Shown here: positions 24,620 to 35,206 of the stretch, in pieces
Layout of the letters: every line of letters begins with the position of its first letter
Position numbering within the stretch: the stretch's first letter is position 1
NCBI RefSeq assembly: GCF_000003815.2
Contig: NC_049982.1
Coordinates: 11,542,386-11,606,385, forward strand
DNA from: Branchiostoma floridae
Lineage: Eukaryota > Chordata > Leptocardii > Amphioxiformes > Branchiostomatidae
Reading direction: 5' to 3'
DNA: 64,000 bases
Position numbers and translations under genes: made by a program
The notes under the pieces: model-generated
Seen by the model: the letters and a program-made list of their open reading frames with translations, nothing else
What the model was told of the DNA's origin: nothing
Databases searched by the model: none

Positions 24620-26010
24620 TGACTCTTTTCTCTCTGATAAGATGTAGGAACACTTCACCTTTATTCCACCACGTCTTCTAGCGACACACCTGTACATTGC
24701 AATCTCGGATTTGGCCACGTAGTTGTTTCAGTCAGCATGTTCAGCATGGTAGAGGATTAGAGGAATCAGACAGACACGGTTGTCTTAAACAAGGAGTAAA
24801 ACCTTGCAATCTATTGCAAGACAAGTCATTTCGTTTATAGTCTGATAGAAACGGACAAAGCCACAGGGACATCGTAGGCAACAATTGTTTTAGCTTTCCC
24901 CGAACGTCACACGGACGGTGGACGAGTGTTCTTTACAGCACGGGTAACAAATCACGACACATCCCCGAGTTTCTTGTCTGTGCTGTTCATCAGCCCTGAC
25001 CTTCATGAGAAAGGCTGGGTCTTACATGACGTCAACACTGGAATCAAAGGTCATTCCAGTAATTTGCATTGTACATTTCTCCGTCGGTGCGACGTTCCCT
25101 ACTGAAACCTTGATCGAAATCTGCAGTTGTCTCTACGGTAGTAAGAAATATGGCGACGGCCAAATACGCTATATAGGATTGAAAGCGCTGAGGTCTGAGA
25201 AATGATCTACGAATTCTGTGCATTTTTTTTTTCGAAGTGTTCTTGCAAAATCAGGCCCTCCCATTTACTTCACGTTAACATGTATTAAAAGCGACCTTCA
25301 TATACCTCGAAAATAGATCTGCGTTTACACTTCATTCGTTGGAGTTTGGGCCATCCCCAACTTTTCAAATTTCATAAAGTATGTTATCATATTTGCACTG
25401 AGCGTGATATGTTGGAACACAAAACGCAAACCAGTAGTATACCTGGTCATACATCTTGCGCTCTAATAATATCATTTTCACTACCAACTGGGTAACATTT
25501 GCGGAACAAAGTGTAATCTATACTGCGTGCTCTGTTAATTATTCGTTCAACCCCTCATTTGTATTGTTACATCAAGTCACAGCTCCCTTACATCTTGCTG
25601 TACCATCTTTACGAAACAAGGGAGTGAAATTATTAACCCTCGTAACCCGCCACAATCCGTACAGAAAGTCCATATCACACCTTAATTGTGAAGACAAACA
25701 AAGCCACGATTATGATACGGCTATCTTTGTTTCAAGAGGCTTGCTGAAGTATGGTCCTGTTTGTACAGAGCGGCGGGAGTGTTCGCTGTGTGAGACTATC
25801 ATGACAGGGTCACGTCTGAGAGCGTGGTGGTTTATCGTGCTGTGAGTAGGCACTCAACCTTTAGCTAGTTAGCGGCTCCAAGTAGCGGCTCCAAGTAGCC
25901 TGTCTCCCTAGTTTAACCGCCTCCCGGGGAAAGGTACTGCTTATGGCGCGGTCACATTTGTAGCAGGTCGTCCTACGATTTCGATGCGGGAGGATTTCTA
26001 GCAGTCTGGG
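24620..26010. other. Spacer between the MMP21 copies, left of the gap
   Basis: No gene found. Contains a small tandem AGCGGCTCCAAGT (about 25870-25899). The 25456-25845 open frame (129 codons) shows no recognisable domain and I treat it as chance. Confidence 0.5.
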
Positions 26011-26110
26011 NNNNNNNNNNNNNNNNNNNNNNNNNNNNNNNNNNNNNNNNNNNNNNNNNNNNNNNNNNNNNNNNNNNNNNNNNNNNNNNNNNNNNNNNNN
26101 NNNNNNNNNN
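26011..26110. other. Assembly gap (100 N)
   Basis: Exactly 100 Ns, the usual placeholder for a gap of unknown size. It lies about 720 bp upstream of the second MMP21 start codon, so promoter sequence or more of the spacer may be missing. Confidence 1.
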
Positions 26111-26618
26111 CGTACGATGATCGCACGGCGGACGTGATTGCTTCATTAGATACACGACATGGACATCCCTCACAAACCTTACTCACTCAATCAATTTCAT
26201 GATGGACAAGACGGACTTTTCAACATTTTCTTTTCAAATTGTGAGGCGATAACGACAGTTAACGGTGCTGCACCCACACTCCCTGTGTGCCTTCTGTGCC
26301 TTCTGCTACTATGACTCCTTGCTGCCTACAGTAGTCCTAACTCGTTGGCTATAGCTAGGTCAGTATGTGTTTATCCATGTCTTTTAGATCCCAGTGACTA
26401 GCATATTTGTATCTTACGCATGATAAGGTACGTGTGTATAGTTTCCGTTGCTTTTAGAGTAATCAGATTCTTTCTCGATGATGCCATGCCAGCGTGTAAA
26501 GTTCATCCGTAATCATAACCGGTAGTTGTGCTCACACCTTGTCAAATGCCGAGTGCTGATTAGTCGGGAAACTTGCCATATATAGACTCTGGGTCCCGCG
26601 TCACGGCAAGGGGGCCAC

Positions 26619-26660
26619 TATTTAAGAACGGTCAACACACGGCAGACGGCACAATCTCTT
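26619..26660 (+). promoter_or_regulatory. Candidate core promoter of MMP21 copy B
   Basis: CTATTTAAGAACG (TATTTAA at 26619-26625) lies about 215 bp before the start codon. A plausible start site is about 30 bp downstream, at CAGACGGCACAATC. The CGGCAGACGGCA part resembles a motif upstream of copy A. No splice signals are needed between here and the ATG, so the 5' UTR would be unspliced. Confidence 0.4.
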
Positions 26661-26834
26661 GTTTTCCATTAGTCCTGGTGACACGCCGAAGTTTGGCGGA
26701 GGTTTGCGTCTGGCTCTAGGCCGAAAGAGTAGTTATCTACGTCTATTTCGACTTCGGAAAATAGACCATAATCGACGAGTCCACAGACATTTTCTGACGA
26801 CCACTGTTTCCAAGTGTGAGTACCGCCATCAGAG

Positions 26835-29800
26835 ATGAACGTCTTCAGAATAACCAGGCTTACGCCGCCGAGGCCGAACTTCACGACGACAGTGGCGTGC
26901 CTGCTGCGCCATGTGTACGCCTTCGTCACTCTGCTCCTGCTGGTCTCCGAGGCCGATCGCGTCCCCGGCGGGAGAGGCAGCGGGGTTGGCCACGCCGTTC
27001 TCGGGGCCGAGAGGGTGAACATTCCCGCCATAGTCACGGAGAGGGACGCGGCGGTACGTACGATGACGCTCGCCTCTTAACAGATGTATGACTTCGGCTT
27101 GTTTTCTTATGTCTTAAAAGTGATATCGTTTTCGGCTCGTTTCACGCGACCTTTGTTCTCGGTTTGTACGTCTGTGCTGTGCTAGGTGTCCAGTGAAAAA
27201 CAGTTGCCTATTGAAGGACGAAAAACGACGTACGAAAACAAGCCGTAGCCATACATGCATGAAGATTATGATTGCGCCGATATCCATGAGCATGACGTCT
27301 ACCTATTTTTATGACGTCTTTTTCTGTTTGTTCATGATTTCGGTTACCACTGACAATTCTCCAGAAAGGCTTAGTATAAGCCTGTAAAAATAGCGCAAAT
27401 GGTAGGCTGCTTATTGCAAGTATTTTCCATGACAGCTAGACACATTTTACAGGAAGAAGCATGATTATATAACGATCGCTAGATCCATAGATATGCATGT
27501 CTTGAAGACCTAGGATATACCGTGTTTTTGCCAATTCCATCACGTCGGTGGAGCTGCTGCAACGTAGCAACTTGTCAGCGCGCTTGGAAAGGCGGTACTT
27601 TATAGGACAGCCGAAATTTATTGATCAATAAATGTAGTTTATACGTGGTTTACCAAGACAGCAAGAACCACTGCGTAAATATCGTGTGCTCCACTTGAGG
27701 GATCGTTCATTTTAGGTAGAATTATATCTGCACCAGGATATAGACTTTAACACGACAAACAGAGACTTTTGGTCTAATCTTAGCCCACACGAGAAGTCAT
27801 TGATCACATCTGTCAATACGGACTATGAAACCTAAAAAGGCACCACACAGAGCCTGAATATGGTGACCTCGGAAAGCTGTCAACAACGCATTATAAACTC
27901 AAACTCATTTCATTTGAATGAACACTCAAGGGGGTGAAATTATGACAATGTCCGTCCAAGGAGCTTTTATCAGGATAAAAGCTCCTTGGTCCGTCCAAAT
28001 ATTGCATATATGTTCAGTCCTGTATGGTTCCTGTACTAATTATCGGCGATGTCGTCCTGCAGAGTTTCCTGGAGAGGCTGGGATACTTCCAGCCCGTAGA
28101 CTGGGAGTCCACGCTTGATCGGTCGAGGCAGACGATATTTGAACCCGAGGACGTTGCTCCAGACATATTCTCAGACTTCGACCCTTCGGTCATGGTGGAG
28201 GAGGTGGAGGGCATGGGGAGAGACGGCGAGCCGACGATTGGCGTGGACGACGAGGAGTTCAAGGAGGCCATCAGAAAGTTTCAGCAGGCAAACAACCTAA
28301 CCATTACCGGTCTCCTCGACGACGCGACCAGGAATAAAATGAACGAACCAAGATGTGGCAATCCTGATCACACGCTGGCCAAAAACGGCACGAAAACGGT
28401 GCCGCCAGATGCATCGAACATGACGAGCAACTCTTCTGACGATGCACACGCGAAGTCTAACGCGACTGTCGTGGTACAAAAACGAGCCGCAGAAGATACT
28501 TCCCAAGGGAATAGCAGAAAGCGTCAAAGTGTCCTGAAAACGTGGATGGAAAGGCAGGAGGAGAGGAGAAAAAAGCGCGGCATTTTCGTGAATAACTACG
28601 TGACTTGGAGGCTGCTGGGAGAAGGCTACAGCTCACAGCTGGACGCGGACCTCCAGCTCGCCGTGATTCAGCAAGCCTTTCGGATGTGGAGCGAGGTCAT
28701 CCCGCCGCTCTTCAGACCGGACCACGTGTCGCACATCGAAGAGGTGGACGTCAACCTTGCATTTGGCAGGGGTGAGTTTTTGTGTCTTCGCTAAGTTGTC
28801 AAATCGAGAGGGTATTTTACACTATAGTTGTACATGTACATTGACTTCTGTTATTGAGTGTATTTGGTATGGCTTATAAGCCATCTCTTGCGTTTACGTC
28901 TCTTTAAAGCGTATCATGATCCACTGTGCATGATCATATGTCGTTAGTACGTAATTCAAAGACGCTAGTTTTTTCTCGACAGTTCATTCCAATCGACTGT
29001 GTTTACCTCTGATTGCATGTTTGATAGATCATTGATTAATTAATGACGCGTTTAATTAAAGACGGCTTCTTCGGGGAATGTAACCAAGACTTGATGATAG
29101 GAAACGTTTTTGTGTTACATGGCCGCCATTTGTCTTCTTGCCGAATGTCCTATTTTTGGAGCCGCGGCTGATCTTTGAAACGCTCGTCGTTATGTCAAAT
29201 ATGGGACGAATTAGTTAAGTGCCATTGAGGACAAAGACTGTTACGAGCGTGTACCAAACAACAAAGTACTAGTATACATGCTGCATGAAGAATGATATAT
29301 AACCTCGTGTTTAGGTAACCTCTAACAGTTTATCAACGACTCTTGTAGCAAATTTCAACCCCTACTTACATGTCTGACCGTTGATAACACCGACACCTCT
29401 CTCCACCTCTCTCTGCACAGTCCCCGGGATTGTGAACCTGTTACTGGCAGATCTCTGCACCCCAATGACACTTCCCTGCCTCACCTATAGCCTCATCCGT
29501 TGTCTTTTCTCCCTCCTCTCCTTCTAGGAAATAGTTCATCCATATCTGAGAGAAGATTTTTGTAGCCTGTATTAATGTTGCATGTGTGATGGTAAGGATT
29601 TGGCTGCTGTTGGTGGTGTATTTGTGTCCAAGCTTGATATTTTGTACTTTGCCACACAGACGTCCATCACTCAGCCTGGGGTGGATCTACGGCCGGTAAG
29701 AGGCTTTCGCTTCTAGTCAATTAGATGCCAAAGAGGGGTTTTCAGCATTTTTGTGCAACCCACGAAGTTTAGGTACTAATGTGCTCTTCAGAGGGTGTAG

Positions 29801-32800
29801 AATGGTTTTCTGATTTGTTCAAATATCTCTGATACTTTGAGAATTCCTCACCCTGTTGACAGGGCGTGCCTGCGGATGGATGAAACTTTCCCTTCCTCCG
29901 AGACAACTAGTAGTTCCAAACCTAACTTTGCCATCTCTTAAAAATTTTCATCTTTTTTAAAATTTTCTTCCACTGCAGTGAGACACTTGGGTTGTCCTAA
30001 CGAGTTCCAAGAACAAGAGTATGCACACGCGTTTGACGAGGCTGCGGAGGTTCACATCAACGACCAGATCCAGCCCTACACCGTCAACCGGCCGGACGGA
30101 ATCAGCCTGCTCAAGGTTGTTCTTCATGGGAAAGGGCTTGCCTTAAGGGGTGGGTGGGGGCTAGGGAGGGTTCTCTTCATGGTGCCAGTTGGAGGTTGAA
30201 ATATACAGCATAACTTATGCACGTATTTGTCATGGTGTACAAAATTAGTAAGTAGGTGAATTGAATGATACTGGTGCTTTACCATTCTTATCTCAAGCCT
30301 AAGCGTTTCGTTCCGTGTTTGATTGAAGCAATGCGTGGACTGATGTTTGTGCCGTTAATCTAGTAAGCTCTTGTGGCATGCATCATACGTTACTCTGTAC
30401 ATGTGCATACTGTTATCTTCTTGAGCATTATTTTGTTTCATGAAATTATGTACTTTTATGAACAACAGGAAAAAAGGATACAACGTAAATTACCAAGCTA
30501 GCTGTGGATGTTGGTCGCAAACTCTCGCTCAAACATGTCGTTTCGTTCCAAAGGTAGCAGTGCATGAGATCGGGCACATCCTGGGGCTCGGCCATCACGA
30601 GTGGGCCAACTCCGTCATGCAGCCCAACTACGCTCCACAGCCGTACAACTTCGAGATCGGGGCGGAGGACAGGCGGGCGGTCCAGGAGCTCGGTTATGGT
30701 GAGTACAGGGAATCTGCTAGCCAGATTGAAAATCTCTTATAGCAGCCCGTCCAACATTCGCCTGCGAGGAGGAGCCAGTTACAGCCCCGGACAGCAGAAT
30801 TTGTGTTAGATAGACTAGGAATCTTCCAAATTCCAAATAAATTACCATGAATCTAAGGAACTTCTGTGGAATACAGATTTTATTTAATGATTGTTAATTT
30901 GTCTGCGAATACATGCCCGGGTGCTATTCGCAAGTATATGTAGTATGGAACAATGATGATAAGTACATTGGCATTAACAGGTGGTACATATGATAATATT
31001 CAAGTTCTTTATCTACTACTGTTGGGTCTTACTTCTTCATCGGATGCCGTGGAAGACGAAAGTATTGATTTTTCAGTAATATGCTGGTTCCTTGGTGTCA
31101 CCTGTCATGCTAGAGTCAATGCTGGGGGTCTGGTTATATGCGTCAGGAGATTCTATATTACACAAGTCACTGCTGATGCCGATTGTGGTAGCCGATGCAA
31201 ATCTATTACTGTACATGGATGTCTCAAGATCGCGGAGAACATGAAACAGGTATTCTGTTGTTAGGCACCAGGCAATCTATATTTGGTAATCCAGATCAAC
31301 AAACCGAGATAACGTTATATATAGCTTTGAAAGTCTTTAGCATATCTTCCTAGTCATGTAAAGCGGGTCCACCAACGGAAGGATTGTCGTCTTTCCTGTC
31401 ACGGGGGTCATGGGACACAGGTGTGAAGCGAGATGACCTTCTCCCGAGTGGGAAAACAGGAAAACATTTGTCCCAAACATGTCCCTCTGCTAGGCAACAA
31501 CAACCACGCACGACATAACAAAACAATGTTGGTAGTAACATCGTTAACTGTTACCTGTTTGCGCACCTTTAAATGCCGTGTATAACTCCCGACCCGGTGC
31601 ATCAGCGTCAGGCCTGCGTGAGTTCCCGTGTCGTCATTCCGCCGGTGTCCAAGACCTTTCTGGATACCCCGACATGCTGGACAGGTGGATTCTTCCCCAT
31701 CGTCGCTTGACCCATCACCGAGGTATCTTCGGTGCACATGTTTGTCAGGGTGGGGTCTGCTCCAGGCAACGGCCTTCCATTTTCGCCACATTAAAGGTTT
31801 TTTTCCACCAAGGAGAAGGATCGATAGTGTTTGAAGAAGGGATAAAAACGTCTGTGTCAGGTCAGGTGGTGCCGAATGACGTCATGAGGGAGCTCGGCAC
31901 CACGTGTTACTCCGCCTTACTCCGGAATCTTTGCGTACGTGACGGCATTGGACAATGTTTTACTGGATCCATGAGTCACTTTGGTGCATATCCGTTTGTC
32001 TATCGGGAGCGTTTAATTTCTGTTGACAAACGAAACGACGTCATATCATATGTATATTTTCTATTACGGAAGGTTTACTTTTGGTTGTTAGTTTCTGAAT
32101 AACGTCACCAGGTTTGTAGACATGTCTCCGGAGACAGGTTGCGTCAGCATTCACAGGGTAAGGTAGGAGGACGAGCTTCATGATTGCCTCGAGTCCCTTT
32201 ACTCAAGTTCGTATAATCAAATACACTGAAACGGTGGACTATTTTCATGGTAGACTATAAAAGACTATGGAGTATGGAAATTCTAATATTTACTGCTTTA
32301 TTTTGCATGTTCTGTTTATGTTTACCTCAGAATATTTGTATTCTCTTTGTCTTGTCAGCAGCACTAGCCCTTTTTAATAGCTACATGCTACTTGAGCAGC
32401 CGTGGCCGTGGCAAGAAATTTAAAAAAATGGTTACCTTTTCCATTGTCCAATGCTCTCTAGTGTTGGCAAAACGCCAAATCCAAAAGACTAAAAGCCCAA
32501 AGCTGATTGTTTCTCTCTTGCCTGTTTTACCAGGAAAATGCGAGGAGAGGTTCGACACCGTGTTCGACTGGGTCCGACCGAATCGAGACGAGAACGGCTA
32601 CATGACGGGAGTCATCTACAACACCTTCTTCTTTGCCGACGGTCGCTACTGGATGTACGAAAACTCCAAGGGACGAACACGTTACGGGGACCCCCTCCTG
32701 ATCCGCGGGGGGTGGCAGGGCATCGCGTCACGGCATATCGACGGGATCCTCCACGTCTGGTCAAGGACCTGGGACGTCCTCTTCTTCTTCGCAGGTACGT

Positions 32801-33994
32801 CTGTAATGTTCAATAACAACAAATGAGAACGAAATGAAACACCAACATGTACTCCTAGAGTATTGTACATTCTAGGTCACGATTAGTCACATGGGATTAT
32901 CATTTTTCTCCCTTCTATTTGTTTAAAACAAATACAAGACGTAAATGTGAATATGACATGTCTGTTGGGAGTTTGATTTAGATTTGGATAATGATTTTGT
33001 AACAGGCCATATGAAGAGGGAGACAATCGGTAAAAATGCCATTTAAAATGATAGGTAGTCCCGTTGCCCTTTCGACGGGCAATGCGTTGTTAATGTGTCT
33101 AGGGAACGGTATTGGAAGGCGGAGCCCATCCCTCTAAGTCCACCGCCTTTTACCTACCCAGCTTTCGTCAGGTACTAGTACCCGTTTGACACCAAGGTGG
33201 GATAGGTGGGATAAGGAAAGTCGTGTCATGTGACTTTACCAAGGACACAACGTCTAGCTAGGAATCAAACCCGTGACATCTCAATCTCGTGTTCACTAGC
33301 ATAGCCATTTGGGAATTTGAAGCCACAAGAGAATTGGCGAGGGGTGGAAATAGATTCTCTGCAGCAAATCTCCGGTGCAAATCGTACTTGATATGTAAAA
33401 GATGTACATAAAGTCAACCTGATCTCAATCGCTTCTCTGTTCAGGTGATTCCTATTGGGAGTACGACAGCGAGCGGGAACAGATCTACACACACGACGCC
33501 AACGGAAACCCCTTCCCCAACCTCATCAGCTACGGATTTCCCGGCATCCCCGACAACATCGACACCGTCTACTACAACAGAAGTGCCGGCTACACCTACT
33601 TTTTTAAGGATCATCTGGTGAGTGAAGAAATATCATTTGTTTCAGGATAAAAAGCCTTTCGGTGTCAAGGAATCATAGAAGTGGAATTTTGCTGTAAACT
33701 ACCAACCATTAGATATCTAAGGCACCACCTCCGTTCCAGGTATACCAATACGAAGTTGAGCGGCAGAGAGTGAGCCCGGGCTTCCCCAAGGAAATCGCTG
33801 AGGTGTTCCCAGGCGTGCCCAACAACCTGGACGCCGCCTACTACTCCTACACCCACCAGACCACGTTTTTCTTGAAGGGGTTCGACTACTGGAGTATAAG
33901 CATCTCGACCGGAGCGATAGATGGGCCGTTTACGGTCAACGAACTGTGGCAGGACATCTGCAAGGTGTGGATGTGGGAGCTGGACGGGTCGTAG
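26835..33994 (+). CDS. MMP21: Matrix metalloproteinase-21, tandem copy B
   Basis: Second complete copy with the same eight-exon plan: 26835-27053, 28063-28771, 29660-29695, 29979-30115, 30554-30698, 32534-32794, 33445-33617, 33740-33994. Phases are consistent and give 644 residues. Parts: signal region about 17-40, cysteine switch PRCGNPD (about 169-175), furin site SRKR|Q (about 225-227), zinc site [11 protein letters not shown] (about 371-381), Met-turn in NSVMQPNY, hemopexin domain from about 416 to the end. Exons 5, 6 and 7 have the same lengths as in copy A (145, 261 and 173 nt). Exon 6 is about 78% identical to copy A in protein, so this is a true paralog and not an allele. Exon 4 ends in a weak donor (AAG|GTTGTT) where copy A has GTGGGT. 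The prodomain spacer carries extra N-glycosylation sequons. Nothing suggests loss of activity. Confidence 0.92.
27956..27989. repeat. Perfect 16-bp inverted repeat in MMP21-B intron 1
   Basis: CCAAGGAGCTTTTATC and its exact complement are separated by AG. The hairpin is flanked by overlapping direct repeats of TCCGTCCAA. It lies 73 bp upstream of the exon 2 acceptor. It resembles the terminal part of a small foldback transposon; related CCAAGGAG motifs occur at 40378, 55049 and 56138. Confidence 0.75.
28348..28368 (+). other. Cysteine switch of MMP21 copy B
   Basis: Encodes PRCGNPD, identical to copy A in protein; the latency cysteine is intact. Confidence 0.95.
28516..28530 (+). other. Furin cleavage site of MMP21 copy B
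   Basis: Encodes RKRQS. A basic pair with an upstream arginine sits at the same place as RRRRS in copy A. Cleavage after KR is expected of proprotein convertases. Confidence 0.75.
29660..29695 (+). other. 36-nt microexon of MMP21 copy B
   Basis: Lies between CCACACAG and GTAAGAGG, phase 1 on both sides, adding twelve residues ([12 protein letters not shown] plus a shared codon). It is homologous in position, but hardly in sequence or length, to the 27-nt exon of copy A. Confidence 0.7.
30563..30595 (+). other. Catalytic zinc-binding motif of MMP21 copy B
   Basis: Encodes [11 protein letters not shown], a complete HExxHxxGxxH signature. Confidence 0.95.
33091..33310 (-). repeat. Interspersed repeat, possibly tRNA-derived SINE-like
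   Basis: Lies in intron 6 of MMP21-B. GGTATTGGAAGGCGGAGCCC and the following CCTTTTACCT, then a distal GGACACAACGTCTAGC, match a second copy at 43811-43930. After the shared part comes GGAATCAAACCCGTGACAT, whose reverse strand reads GGTTTGATTCC. That is close to the RNA polymerase III B-box GGTTCGANTCC, hence the SINE suggestion and the minus orientation. The family is not identified. Confidence 0.45.
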
Positions 33995-34697
33995 AGAACA
34001 CTTTTCTTGCCTCTGCACATCACGCGGAAAAAAACTTCACAGAAGCTTTCTTGACCCTCTTGTCGCTTCAACCGTTTAGCGGATCTATGCAGCCCCCCTC
34101 CCCACGAGTGGCCCCTGTTACGGCATAGGGCGATTTTGTGCAATACGAGTTCCATGAAAGACCATGTAGGCTTGTCTCCGTTCTGGGGAAGTAGATGTCT
34201 AAGAGACATGTAGTTGGACTTGTAGGTTATGTCTTCACATAAGATGTACTATTTGTGTCAACTGAACAGAGGAAATTGTTAACGATAGCCGTCTCTACCG
34301 AGGCCTTTAGCTATATGATGTATGTTGTCAATTCTTGGGCGCCTTTGGATAATACGTAAAACGTTACTTCAACCTCGGCTACTGTTTTCTATCTAAAACA
34401 TTTTATAATTATTTCGAAGAGCATTGAGAGCAAATTTCTGCTCGGAGACAACCCTGCTGCAAGTGTTCCAAGTGAAGGAAAAGTCGTCAACAGATTGATT
34501 CGCGGAGGCGCCTTTGCTATCTCAGGAACTCCTGTCTAATCATGTTTTTGTCATTTATACTAAAAACATTATTTCAATGATGAAATTTTGTATATTTAAG
34601 ATATTTGCCCCATTGTAAAGTCACGTGTTGTGAGAAAGTTAGTATTTATGCCCATAGTTGTTGGTGAAGAATGTGCCTTATGAATGTGTGGATGAGC

Positions 34698-34944
34698 CGT
34701 ACCGTAAACAGTTTCAAATCGTTTACGTAAGAACCCGCCAAGTGAGCGTTGGTAGTGTACCGGTTCAAAGATGCCCTGTGCAATAGTGCCTGCGGAAAGA
34801 CAATCACACAGAAAATCATTCTCCAAGTTCTGATTCTGTAGCAGAAGTCTGCAGGGCGGTGTAGGGGGCGCGGTCAAACAAGGAGCCCGCCCATATGACA
34901 ACAACGACGTTTCAAGTTTAGTTCAAACTTTTCGACGTTAGCTT
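34698..34944 (+). promoter_or_regulatory. Strongly conserved 3' UTR element, copy B
   Basis: Counterpart of 24095-24335, about 98% identical and far more similar than most coding exons of the two genes. The main difference is a 6-bp length change near 34917. Confidence 0.6.
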
Positions 34945-35200
34945 TTTTCCTCGCTGGTGATATATGTTATTTCTTAAGTTTTGTTATGCCGCAGCTTAAA
35001 TTATTCTTTAAAGTTATATTCAGTCAGCTTTTATCTACAAAACGACAACCGACTGGCTACATGTTGCACATGTACATGTTGGGCAAGGATATCAGTAGTA
35101 TGTCTTTTCTTAAACACCATGTTCAGAGAGTATATAATACCTGCAGTTTGTCGTCTGTATGAAGTGTCATGCAGTTCCATGTACCACACGTTCTAACCAG

Positions 35201-35206
35201 AATAAA
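35201..35206 (+). promoter_or_regulatory. Polyadenylation signal, MMP21 copy B
   Basis: AATAAA at a position homologous to the copy A signal at 24586. Confidence 0.55.

Noticed and set aside
31578-32102. 174-codon open frame in MMP21-B intron 5
   Set aside because: No recognisable domain, no counterpart in copy A, and overlapping opposite-strand frames; probably chance.
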